From assembly GCA_007449985.2 (NCBI GenBank), contig VIIQ02000895.1:186001-250000 (forward strand): a stretch of DNA of 64,000 nucleotides, given 5' to 3'. Source of the DNA: Desmodesmus armatus (Eukaryota; Chlorophyta; Chlorophyceae; Sphaeropleales; Scenedesmaceae). Under the pieces are notes generated by a model that worked only from the letters and a program-made list of their open reading frames with translations, was not told the DNA's origin and made no database searches. The position numbers were made by a program, and so were the translations under genes. This document shows positions 34,601-46,700 of the stretch, piece by piece (positions within the stretch are counted from its first letter, which is position 1; each line of letters starts with the position of its first letter).

Positions 34601-37176
34601 TAGTCGAGGTGCAGCTTGATGGATGCAGACAGGTGAGTGCGTCAACCGGCTCTAGTTCTTCCAGAGAAGGATCAATGTCACCACAGCTTCTGGTGAGTGT
34701 CGTTGCTGCACACCCACAAGGAAGGCCCTCCAAAAGAACCCATCCACACATCTTGAGCAGCAAAGCATGTTGGACACTTGCACACCTGTAGGAAAGTCGG
34801 GGGCTGGTGTGTAACGCCGCAGCTCCAGTGGGCTGATGTCAGGCTGCTGGACCAACGCTTCCAACGCTGCCACGACCTCTCGCAAGTTGTGAGGGGGTAT
34901 CTTGGTGGCGATGCCAACAGCAATACCCTGCGCGCCACGACAACACGAAAAGATACACATACAGAGCATGATGCACTACAGGGTGGGTCTCTGCGCATGC
35001 CAGTGACACACCACCATGCATGCAGTGAGGCAGTGGCTGATTGAGTGCGCATACATGCTGTGCAGATGAAGCAGCAGCTGAAAGATGCGCTGGCAATTTT
35101 GTGCGCGCCGTTGACGCGCTGGCAACTTTGTGCGCGCAGTTGGTGGGGCAGCTGCTGACCTGTGCGCCGTTCACCAGCAGATTGGGGACCTTGGCAGGCA
35201 GGACCATGGGCTCATCCTGCAACACACACAACAGTACATGGACACTTTATTTGTACAGATAGGCTGCACAGTGAAACTGTTGCATACTGTGCAACTGACC
35301 CTGACACCCATTGCAAACGTCTGTTAACAACACACCCTCTGTTGAGGCCAGCTGTTAAGCGCAACCTAGGCCCACACTGCTGGCCCACAGGGTCATAGCT
35401 ACTCTCATGAGAGGACAAAAGAGCCCATTGCTGTGTGTGTGACCAGACCTACCTGTGAGGCATCGAATGTTGGAGAGAAGTCGACAGTGTCTGCATACAG
35501 ATCATCCAGCAGCATGTCTTCAGCTGCTGATGCTAGTCGGCACTCTGTGTACCTGATGCGCACAGCAGCATGGAGGGTATACACAAAACAGCACAGGCAC
35601 CTTTACAGTGCGCACCAATTCCAGAACAGCAACACACACTTTGTACTGCATACTTACAGTTCTTAGGGCTGCCAATGTACTTAGGCTGCATACGTATGCA
35701 ACATCATGTATATATGATGTATCACTCGTGTCATGCCATGTGATGATCAGTGTGTGCTCAACCGCGTTCTGCCATATGCCCAGCTGTGCCAACTCAGCGA
35801 TCACTAAGCCCTTCAACACCAACCTCATGGCAGCTGCCGGGTCATGATCAAGCGAGCCAAAGTTGCCATGGCCGGCCACCTGCGAAACGCACACACAGCA
35901 CGCTCAGCACAAGGGCAACTGGATGATAGCAACTGCAACAAGCTGCTGGGTGTCCCTTGATGCCAAGGCACCCCATGCAGGATGCCTGGCCCAGAGCCGC
36001 AAAATGCAGCCGCTACCAAGCAGCGGATATCCAGCTGCAATGTACGTCTAGCGTGCAGTGCCGCAAAGTCACCAACAAAAGGAACGAGGTGAGGCACAAG
36101 TATCATGACTGCATCAACATACCAAGGCGCTGCTTCACTCACCAGCGGCAGCTGCATGCTAAAGTCCTGAGCCATGCGCACGAGGGCATCATACACTGCT
36201 GTGTCGCCGTGTGGGTGGTACTTGCCCAGCACCTCCCCCACAACCCTGGCACACTTCTTGTAGGGCTTGGAGTGGCTGATACCCAGGTCGTGCATGGCGT
36301 ACAGGATGCGCCTGTGCACAGGCTTGAGGCCGTCGCGCACGTCTGGCAGTGCACGCCCCACGATCACGGACATGGCGTACTGTAATGGCGGACAGTTTGA
36401 AGCATGGCACAGCACAGCACAATAACAGGATGGAACACCGCAAAGGGGCGTCAGTGCGGTGAGAATGGCAAGGTGCTCCTGTATGATATGGCAGACTCTG
36501 AAATCTGCTGTTTTTGGAAGCTGGGGTTCTGGGTAGCAGACCCCAAAACCAGAGCATGTAGATGCTGACAAACGGATGGCTCTGCTTTGCTGGAAGACCA
36601 TCACAACCTGTACTGAATCCAACGTCTACAAAGCACTCATCATCTACAGCAGCCTGAGCGCTAGTGTACTCGGTCATGCCAGCTGTTGCATTGCTTGCCA
36701 AACACTGCTGATACTGCTAAGGACACAGCGACACAGCGACACAACCCCGCTGGATCGCTTGAGAGAGACTCACCGCCAGGTATGATTCAGAGGCCTCAAC
36801 ATGCAGCTCCTTCTCCTGTATGTTTTCCTGCACTGCTGTGAAAGCCGCCACCTGCTTTTTAGCTGCTGCAGTGGCAGTGCTTGCTCTCACCACTGGCTGG
36901 TGGGCAGCACCACCAGCCAGCAAATGGCCTCCATGCTGCACAGCACAGGGCAGCACACGGCAGCACATGGATAACAAAACATTTCAATAACTGCTAATTT
37001 AATGTCCTATGGGCTTGTGGGCAGTGGGCAGTCTGGGTGCTCACCTGAAGCCTGAAGACTCTGCCAAGGCCTGGCAGCTGCTGCTGCAGCAGCAGCCTGT
37101 GTTGCTGCCCTACACCCAGCTGCCCGACAGCACCACCCAGGGCTGCTTGCGCTTGCATAGCAAAGCTTCTCCACAT
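28620..37176 (-). CDS. GYRA: DNA gyrase subunit A, organelle-targeted
   Basis: Twenty exons on the minus strand: 37176-37045, 36935-36774, 36379-36143, 35879-35824, 35552-35453, 35216-35160, 34927-34786, 34453-34215, 33822-33735, 33506-33403, 32951-32769, 32532-32429, 32040-31965, 31700-31602, 31331-31190, 30844-30678, 30363-30196, 29748-29617, 29349-29031, 28831-28620 (TGA); 972 aa, all in phase. Residues 1-~80 are rich in Ala, Gln, Arg and Leu and poor in acid, like a chloroplast or mitochondrial transit peptide. [20 protein letters not shown] starts the catalytic domain; the active-site Tyr is ~197 in [25 protein letters not shown] and LVNGVPKTL follow. QKRGGKG (~635-641) is the GyrA box, which separates gyrase from topoisomerase IV, and a beta-pinwheel C-terminal domain follows. 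The protein would supercoil organellar DNA with GyrB. A Lys/Ala-rich insert interrupts the region near residues 325-355, and an Ala/Ser insert lies at ~825-855. An alternative Met lies 18 nt inside the first exon. Confidence 0.93.
30134..30185. repeat. 21-nt tandem repeat in GYRA intron
   Basis: Two identical copies of a 21-nt CA-rich unit (30134-30154, 30155-30175) and a partial third, between GYRA exons 17 and 18. Confidence 0.9.
30944..31001. repeat. Two adjacent perfect palindromes in GYRA intron
   Basis: 30944-30969 is a perfect 26-bp palindrome centred on AGATCT. 30978-31001 is a perfect 24-bp palindrome centred on CTCTAGAG. Eight bases separate them. Both lie in the intron between exons 15 and 16, next to a short direct repeat (TAGATGCCAACTACA-type, ~30895-30926). 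They could form hairpins or a cruciform. No open frame is associated. Confidence 0.95.
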
Positions 37177-37748
37177 GCGTCTATGGCTTGACGTTCACTG
37201 CATCACAGTGCAGCTGCTGATCATCATCCAAGGAATTGGAGTTGCAGTCTCATATGAGGTCGCGTCATGCAAGAAACACATGTCACCACTGACGTACTTG
37301 GAATGCGTGCATTGCATCAAGTATCAACCAGGTGACCTGACCTCAAGCTTGAATGTGACAGTGACACGATTCCGAGACGGTCAGGAGACGGTCCGGCAAT
37401 CCGTCCTTCCCTTGCAGACGAAGCCTTCCTCTATTTTTGTTGAGAGTGGTGGCCTGTTTGCCCACATGCTCGCGCTTGCCAACAAACCCCCCAAGTCAGA
37501 TCATGTGCTGATCTGAGCAACTCAAAGCTCACCCCTTGTTCCATCAAGTTGTCTCCTCTCAGTAATCAACGCCATATTGTTTGAGCAGTGGATCACGACA
37601 GTATATAGCACCTGCCAACCCTCTCACCATCCACTGCACATACCCTGTGGACCCCTCTATGGTCTCATGCGCGCTTGTCACCTGCAGAATGAAAGCAGTA
37701 GCGGCCTAGCAGCAGCTATACCAGCAGCAGCAACGTTGAATCACAGCC
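37177..37748. promoter_or_regulatory. Bidirectional promoter region GYRA / VPS18
   Basis: 572 bp between divergent start codons with no coding sequence recognised. It holds both promoters by position only. Confidence 0.45.
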
Positions 37749-40700
37749 ATGGACCTGCTGGACGACTTCGATCGTGTCAGGGCCACCTTCTCAGAGCTTG
37801 GGGCTATCGGGCAGCGCATAGACTCCACCGTTGCAGAGGAAGGAGGGCCAAGCAGCTTGAATGTTGCCTCTACCTCCTATGACCTACCTGGTCTTTCAGT
37901 GGAAGCTACCGTGCGGCAGGCAGCCAGGTACAATCCTCTCACACAGCTGCAGCTTTTAAGAGTAAATTGATGGTGTGGCGATGATGGTGGCAGGTGTTGT
38001 CAGAGAATCTGCCACCTGACTCTCACACTCCTGGTGTTTGCAGGGGCCGTGGCCAGATTGTGGCAGCAGCTTGCGCAGCAGACGTCATCATCTTGGCCAC
38101 GTCCCGGGGGTACCTTCTGCGGTACCAATGGGATGAATACGGCAATGAGAAAGGTATTGGGGCTGCATGCCCAACCACCAGCTATGCGCAAACAGCAGCA
38201 ACACCAGCAGCTCTCCTCCTGAATGTTGCACGCAGCCCACACTGTCTAGCAAGCAATGCGCACCCCTATAGCAGGCGTATTCAAAATGACAAGGCAGCTG
38301 GGTCAAGCTCCTTTCATGCTGTGCACGATTCATGACCACCTGTTTACTCCATCGTCACAACAGCAGATGCTGCTCTGCGCTGTGACTCCTTTCCCACCTG
38401 CAGTCATAGAGACAGAGCTGACGCGGCAAGCTGACAGCAGGGTGCGTGGCCTCTACCTCGACCCCTCGGGCACCCACAGCATCGTGTGCCTCAAGACAGC
38501 CAGCAGCACTGAGGTTCAGTACGTCCACAGCAGCTGGAACAAGCCACGTGTGTTGGGCAAGCTGAAAGGGCTGCAGCTGTCAGCAGTGGGCTGGCAGAAG
38601 CAGCCCACAGGGGTGGAGGAGGGCAGGCCTGGGTCTTCAGGCAGCAGCAGGAGCAGCAAACCAGCGGCAGCAGAGGCAGGCGGCGAGGATATGCTGCAGT
38701 ACACCACTGGGTGAGTGGGTTTGTGTGTGCGCATTCCACACGCATGTGGTGCTGGACGGATGATACCCAGCGAGCCGTGGTGGCCTCAGGAAGCATTGGC
38801 CCTGGAGGCAGGGCTGTCACTCGTCGCAGTTGCTTAGGCTGTCACCAGCTGCGCTCATAACTGCAGGTCATTGCAGGCTGCTGTTGCAGCCGGGGCGTGC
38901 CTGCACTTGCAGGCTGCGGGGAACATTCAGGACAAGCACTGACAGTCGGTGGATCAGAACCCACAACAACACCGCAACAGCCTCAGCATCTGGCAGTTGC
39001 CAGCACCGTGTTTATTGTTCCTGTGCTGTTGCTCCGCAACTGCTGCTGGCCCGGCCGCTTTGGCCATGCTCTTGCAGAGACATCATCCTGGGCAGTGAGG
39101 GAGGCGCCCTGCACATGACTAACCAGGACTCACGCAGCAAACGCGAGGGCGGCAGCAGCCTGCTGCTGGACTTCAAAGACAAGAGCAAGTAGGTGCTGGC
39201 ATTCCCTTTTGACGCCTTTTCACACACAACAGCATGCCTATGCAGCTGGGTTAATCAGCAACACAGCACCAGCAGACGACTGCCGAAAGCAACTGCTCTT
39301 GAAGGTGTGAGACACGTTTCACATTCAGAATGTAGAGGGCATCAGCACTTCAATAGATGCTCCTGCAGCTGTGCGGTGCAGTATTGAACTGTGCAAGGCA
39401 CTGCCACCAACAAAAGATGTACATTCTCCCGTCTGCAGGGCCATCTGCAGCGTTGAGCAGGAGCAGCTGCCTGGGGGGCGGCGGGTTGTGCTGCTGGCGA
39501 CACCCAGTGCGCTGTACATCACAGTAGGGGGGCCTGGCCTGCAGGCGGTCTTTGCCAAGTAGGTGGCTGCTGATGCCGGCTATTGATCACCTTTGGCAGT
39601 ATTGCTATCACAGTACTCAAGACAACTGAGCTGGCAGCGCTGTGTGCACAGTGGTCAGCTGGCAGCACTGTGCTCGTCAACAGGGCGAAACAATGTTGAA
39701 TGTCGCTGACTGGTTATGGTGCTCAGTCATGAATCACTAAGGCCGCGTGGCGCCTCTCATCTTGTGCCCTGTCAGGTTGGATGTTCAACCCGGCAGCACC
39801 GAAGGCACCATGTTGAGCTATGAATGCACCACCATATGTGTGATTGGTGATTGGGAAGTGTTGTCCTCTCGTCTAATGAGGTTGACAAGGAGGGTCCTTA
39901 CCATTGACCGTTGCTGGTGTGTCTTACTGACTGTGCTGTGTAGGTTCACAGCTGGTGTGCCCTGGGAGCCACTGCTGGAGGTGGAGTCACCTTCAATGCA
40001 CAGCAGACTGCGCCTCGTCAGGTAAGGCATTGCAAAGCTGAGTAGAACAAGGCCCAACCGATGACACGGGGGGGGGGCAACCAGGGGGAGGGGCAAAGGT
40101 ACAACAGAGGATGGATGTCATTGTCAAAGGGACAGTTAGTGGGCTGGTGTGGCAGCTGCAGTGACATGCTGCCCACCCACATCAGCAACGTGCCGCACAG
40201 CACGCCTCGTTCCACGACACAACTTCACCCAGCATGCTTGCTGTGCTGTGTCCTGTGCAGGGGCAGCGACCCCACAGCCCTCCCCAGCCGCTTTGCGTGG
40301 CTGGTTGGTGGGCTGCTGCTGCATGGCCACCTGCTGCTGCCCCAGCTGGCAGACGATGGCAGTGTTGCAGATGCTGCTGAGTATGTTGGTGACATGCGGC
40401 AGCTGCAGCTGGGGCCCAGCAACAGCAGCCCTGAGGACGAACCTGTGGCACTGGTGAGAATGTGCAGAGTGACAGGTGTCTGATTAGTGTGACTCCACGA
40501 CACTGTGAAGGGCTACTTGGCGGATGATCTTATTGATGTTTGAAGACAAAGATTGGTGACTCTGGGGTTTGGGTTGGGGTTTTGAGTGTGGGTTAGGGCA
40601 ACCGAACAGGTCAGATGTAGACTCAAGTGTATCACCTTGTTGTGTGAATGCCTTACCAACCGTTCCCAATGCCCTCTGTTGCTTCAAATGGTCTGTTGGC

Positions 40701-43700
40701 CCGCCATCCTGCCTGCCTCCATTTGGCTATGTTTCCCGCAGGCGCGCAGTCAGTATCACTACCCACTGCTGTATGCAGTCATTCTAAACTGTAGTGCCGC
40801 TTGTGAGCAACAAGCTGGACATGCCTCCCTCACTGGGTGAAAGCAGATGGCAGGTTTTAAACAATCGCTGCATGCAGCATGACCCAGCCGCAGCAGGCGT
40901 ACACCATCATTCTGCCTGGCCTGCGTACACAACCGACTGTTCAATGATACGCTGCCCTGCCTGCCCCCCCCCCCTCCCAACCCCCTCCCCCCCCCCCCCC
41001 CCCCCATTGTGTGCCTTGCAGGCGTGCAGTGAGTACCACTACCTGCTGCTGTATGCTGACAAGCTGGTTGGCATCAACCAAGTCAGTGGCAAGGTGGCAG
41101 CGGAGGTCAACTGGGGCCCAGGCAGCCATGCACCAGGCATCATAGGTGGGTGGGGTGCATGCCCACAACACGGGTCGCTGCCGCTGTCATGCTGTACTGT
41201 TGGCACACACCCCAGTCAATAGTTGTGCCTTTCATGGGCTGTCCTGGGCGGAGAAGGCATGTGCAATCCAACATCATGGGCTGGTGGTTGGATTCTTGAT
41301 GACTGTATCAGGGAGGACCCTGGCATGATGTGGCGTGTGCATAAGATGTGATGTGATGTGATGCGCTGTGCTGTGCTGTGCTGTGGTGTCAGGCACTCCC
41401 CTGGGTCTCATGCAGGACAGCAGCAGTGGGTCTATGCTGCTGTGGAGTGGTGACGCCCTGCATGAGGTCAGCCTCAGCAATGAGGGAAAGGACATGTGGA
41501 GGACATACCTAGACTACCAGGTAAGAGCAGGGGACCTGCAGTGCAGGGGGTGGTTTCAGGACATACCTTGACTACCAGGTGGGCCTAGCCCTGAGGGTAG
41601 GGGACTTGCAGTGCAGGGGGTGCCATCAGGACACAGGCAATGGGACAGTATGTGTACGGGCTGCATGCTGATCTTGTAATAATAATCGGCCCTGGCACAC
41701 ACTTTGTACAAAATGAAAGTGCGCAGAGCACGCTTGCTTGGCCTTACTATGGGTATTTGACTGACTTTGTTCTGTTTCTTGTGTCCACACTGGTATAGTT
41801 GCCTGCCCTCATCTCTGCACACAATAGGTTCCTAGCATGGCTGGCACTTGCTGCAATTCTGGTGGTTCTGCCTTCTTTGGTCAACCCGGTGTAGGTGGTG
41901 CAAACCACCGCAGGGGAGACAACTTATGAGGTTCACCTGGCTCGATCCTGGTGGGCAATGCCATTGTTGTTTGGCGAAAATGTCCATGTAACATACTCCC
42001 CCAATAGTCAGCCTCAGCAATGAGGGCAAGGACATGTGGAGGACATACCTTGACTACCAGGTAATCTTGTACTGAGGGCAGGGTACTTGCAGTGCGGGTG
42101 CCGTCTGTAGGACATGTGCAATGGAAGAGCGTGTGGTTCGTGTTGCATGCTGAACCATGGACCAGGCTGCTGCTTGCACATAGTCCAGCAGCAAGCCAAA
42201 CACTCTTGTTGCCAGTGGCTGGCTGGCGCAACATGCCAGTTGCTTTGCCAGAATGTTGTGCTGGCTTCCCGCAAGACGGTTTGTAGGTGCGGCCAACAGC
42301 GACTGTCTGTTTGAAGCAGTCATGCTACTGTCCTACACTACCTTGCAACGCTTCTGGCACTGGCCCATGGTGGGCTGCTGTGTTCTGTTGATGTGGCAGG
42401 ACTATGACAATGCGCTGAAGCTTGCCGCGGGCCCCAGCCAGCGTGATGTTGTGTATCAGGCCATGGGGGCAGACGCAGCAGCAGCTGGAGACTGGAAGGC
42501 AGCAGGTACAGCGTGCTTTGACAGCCAGCGCTCTATCCTGGTCACCAATATTGATACACCAATGTACAATATACACCAATATTGATACACCACTTGCGCT
42601 GTCGGGCTCAGCTGATCATCTGATGTGTTGCTGCCAGCAGTGCTGTTGTAGTTGCTTGTGTGTTGGGGCTGCCAGCCTATAGGCTGATCCGCACTTGCTG
42701 CCCTGCGTGGGGGAAATGGTCTGATGTCACAGCACGCTGTTGGTTTGCTGTTTTGGTGCTGTGCAATACGTCCACCAACAGGTGCGCACTACGGCCGCAT
42801 CGTGTCTGGAAAGCCTCCATTTGAGGAGTTGGCGCTGCTGCTGGTGGAGTCGGGTGAACCAGAGGCGCTGCAGGTCTTCCTGCAAACGAAGCTGCAGGTG
42901 TGTGTCGACAGAGGGAGTACTTGGATACATGCAAGCTCACTAAGACTGTCCTATTAGATAGGCAAGCAACAGTGTGTGTGAGGGGGGGGGGGGGGCATGG
43001 TTGCATCTGCTGATGGGCTGCTTTTGGGGTGGCACCTGTGGGCTGCTTGTAACGACATGGCTGAAGGTTATGCTGGGAGCCATGCGCCATGTCCTGCCTC
43101 ACCTACACCTGTAGCCGGCATGTTGCCAATGTTGTCCATACGCACCTCCCAAGGACAGGCCGCCTGTGATAGCAAGGTGTCTAGCCTGTCGCGCTGTTGT
43201 TTAGACACTGCCAACCCCAATTGCCTCGTCCATGTTAGCACTGGCAGTCTACCCAAATGCCCATGCCCCAATCTTGCCCTGGCTACACACCTGTTGTGCA
43301 GGTGCTTGGCCCCACCGACAAGGCTCAGTCCACCATGGTTGCTGCCTGGCTGACTGAGCTGCTGCTGGACCAGATCAACAGGGACCTGCTGGCGGCAGCA
43401 GGCCAGCACACACCAGACTACCTGCAGCACGTTGAGCAGCTGAGGTGCGCGCGTCTTGGTGTGCGGGTCTGGTAGTTCTTCCCTGGTGTGCTTCAGGCTC
43501 CCTTCTGGGTTGCACAGCTTTGCCTGCCAAGTTCCTTGAATGTAGAGCAGCACACGGCAGAGTACCTGCAGCATGCCGAGCAGCTGAGGTGTGTACTATG
43601 CAGTGTTCCTTTCAGCCTGTGGTTCGCATGGGCACATCATGTGCGCTGGCACTTTCTGAGCTGCAATCAACGCCTGGTTTGCCGTATCCACTGGTGCTTG

Positions 43701-46700
43701 CAGCAGCTGAGGTGGTCCTGATAGGTTAGATCCCCACAGGCGCCGCCCCTTATGTTTGTCAACTGCTGGCATTTGGTGACATTACATACAGTTTGCCGTC
43801 TGCTGTGCGTGTGCTTGCTGCTACACAGGTCCTTCCTGACGCAGTACGCTGCTGTGCTGAACTGGAACACCACCACCACCCTGCTGGAGAGCTATGGCAG
43901 GCTGGAGGAGCTGGAGGTGTTTGCTGGGGCCAAGGGGGACCAGGAGGCTCTGCTGGAGTACCTCATGCGCAACCCTGATGGTGCAAAACGGTGGGTTTGT
44001 GGGAGGGGGTGAGTTTGGGGGGGGGGGGGGGGGCGGGGGGCAAGAGAGAAACAATGCAGGTGCAAAAGTCACTGCTGGAGTACCTCCTGTGCAACCCTGA
44101 TGGGGCAAAACGGTGGGTTTGCAGGCCTTTATGTCTGTGTATCTGGTGGGGGAGGGGGGGAGGAAACATTGCAGGTGTGACAGGGGCATGTGGTGTGCTC
44201 CCAGTGTGCCTGGCTGCTTACTTGGGCAGGCTTGGCACTTTACAACGCTCTGTGGTATGGTTCCTGCACACAGCCTGTGGTATGTGGCGGCAATACGAGA
44301 GTACCGCCCACCTGTGAATGCATCCACTCGTAAAAGTCCACCCCCTTCCATACAACTTTTGCCGGCACGTGTGTGCCCCGCTGCGATCGTGCAGGGCCCT
44401 GGGTGTGCTGCGCAAGCCATCCGTTGGGCCGCAGCTGGTGTACAAGTTTGCGCCTGAGCTGCTGGCTGCTGCTACGCAAGAGACTGTCGACTTCATGGTC
44501 GCGGCAGGTGAGATTACAGTGCAGAGGCAAAGCACTCTGATGACGTCGACGTTGGGTTTCCACCCTAGCGCCTTTGCTTGGTGCCTCGGCACATGCTGCA
44601 CAGCTGCGTCTACAAGTAGAGTGGGGATGTAAATGTACATCAAGGGGAGCGATTTTGCGGCTCACCACACGTTGCAGGCCCTGCCCTGGACCCCCGTCAG
44701 CTGTTGCCTGCTCTGGTGCGCTTTGGTGAGCCTGACACTGAGCCAGCCAAGCGTGAGCAGGTGCTCAAGTACGTTGCATTCGCCATGGAGCAGCTGCGGT
44801 GTACGGACAGGTGGGTGAATGACGCCTGAAGTCCTGTGGGGAATGACGCCTCAAGTATCAGGACAGCACCTGGCAGGGCCCCTGACTGTTACCTGTCACC
44901 CACAGCATTGCAGCAACCCAGCTCACCTTGAAGCTGCAAGCAGTACGTCAGGAACCTCCATCACAAGCGCTTACACAGCGCTGTTGCTTTGTAGTCCTGA
45001 TATGGAACTGGAAATATCTGTGAGGCAGCACTGCGCTATTTTGTTTTTGGTGGAAGGCACCGATCTTGAGTCAACCCGATGCACCCTTATTGACTTTTCA
45101 GACCCATCACGTAAGGGTGTAATTTGTGTTCCGCCATTTTATATGTGCAGTGCTGTTGCCAACCTGGCTGTGGCGCTGCTGTCGCTTGAGGAGTCTGAGG
45201 GGCACCTGCTGGAGCTGCTGGCGCGTGCACGCAACCCACTCGGCAAGCCACTGTTCGACCCCAAGTATGCACTCAGGCTGGCCAAGGAGAGGAACAGGTG
45301 AGACTGGCGACATGCAAGGCGGTTGGTACTCACACATAAAGCTTGCGTGTAGGGCTGCCAGACACTGCACAGACACCTTGTGGCATGGGGCAGGTTGCCT
45401 ACCAGTGGGACGGCACAGCTGTACACAATCTGCAGGCCAGGCTTTCACCCCCTTCCTCAAGTATATCGCTGCTCGCCAGCTCACGCTCATGCACATCTAC
45501 TCCTTCACACCCTCACTCGCGTCTGTTGATCACAATCCAAACCTGTGTGCTCCGCAGGCGGCGTGCGTGTGTGAAGCTGCTCTGTGAGCTGGGCCTGTTT
45601 GAAGACGCAGTGTCCCTAGCCCTAGCAGTGGACTTAGAGCTTGCCAAGGCAGTGGCAAACACCCCAGAGGACGACGACAGCCTCAGGCGCAAGCTGTGGC
45701 TCAGCATTGCCAAGCACGTGGTGCAGGGGGGCGCGCCAGCGGCTGCTGGGGCAGCTGCTGCTGCTGAAGGGACCGCTGCTGCTGCTGCTGCTGCTTTGGC
45801 TGTGGATGGACCGGACCAGGCTGAGAGGATCAAGATGGCTGTGGAGTTTTGAAGGAAGCAGGTGGGGGCTGAGTCGCGGCGTCAATTGACAAGCTGCAGC
45901 ATTGTGTTACAGTGGGCTCTTCTGATCACCTGTGCAGACATGTCGGCTGATGTGGCTGCCAGGGCCCATTTGTATGTGAACTGTACCACGGCGTCATTCT
46001 GATGTCGGTGATTCGGGTCAACCCCAGGCCCAACTTCGGAGATGTTTTGTGTGTTTTGGCCTGGACCACACTTGTTTCTTATGTTTGCAAGAAGCTGCTG
46101 TTGCTGATGGGCATGGCATGCTGTGTCATGCTGTGCTGTTGGTGTGGGGCGCCCTGCAGGTGGTCTACTGAAGATCGAGGACATCCTGCCCTTCTTCCCT
46201 GACTTTGTGACCATTGACAACTTCAAGGGGGCCATAACTGACAGCCTTACGCGCTACAACAGGCAGATAGAGGAGCTCAAGGCAGAGATGGACGAGGCAA
46301 CAGAGATAGCAGGTACGTGAAACTCACCCCTAGTGGGGCAGCTGGCAGACCGGGTTGCCAACCGTCCAGCCGTGCCGACCGTACCATCATCGGATAATGC
46401 GCAGGTTAGCAAGGAAATTCACAGCCTGCATGTGTTGCTCCAACAGACAAGGGCTTGAGTCTGGATGCACACACGTCAACAACGGAATCCTTCATTTTGT
46501 GAAATGTTGTGGCGCATGCACGGGCTGTTGTGGTGCTGGTGCGGGAGGTGTGCGCGTCTGGCGATAAACCCCTCTTGTGCGCTCCTTCGTGCTGGCTGCC
46601 GTTGACAATTTTATTGTATATTGGTGCTGTGAGCATGGAGCCGCTGCTTATAAGCAGGCACCTGATCAGGTGCCACAGCTGAATGCCTCGCCGCTGCTGT

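Noticed and set aside
39774..39943. Longer VPS18 exon 6 starting at the acceptor near 39774
   Set aside because: The frame is open and in phase, but the segment reads unlike VPS18 (Cys/Trp/Arg-rich) and contains intron-like sequence. The acceptor at 39943 gives the better join. Uncertain, and RNA would decide.
40563..40599. Interstitial telomere
   Set aside because: Only a few imperfect units inside an intron; too short to support a chromosome-end fusion.
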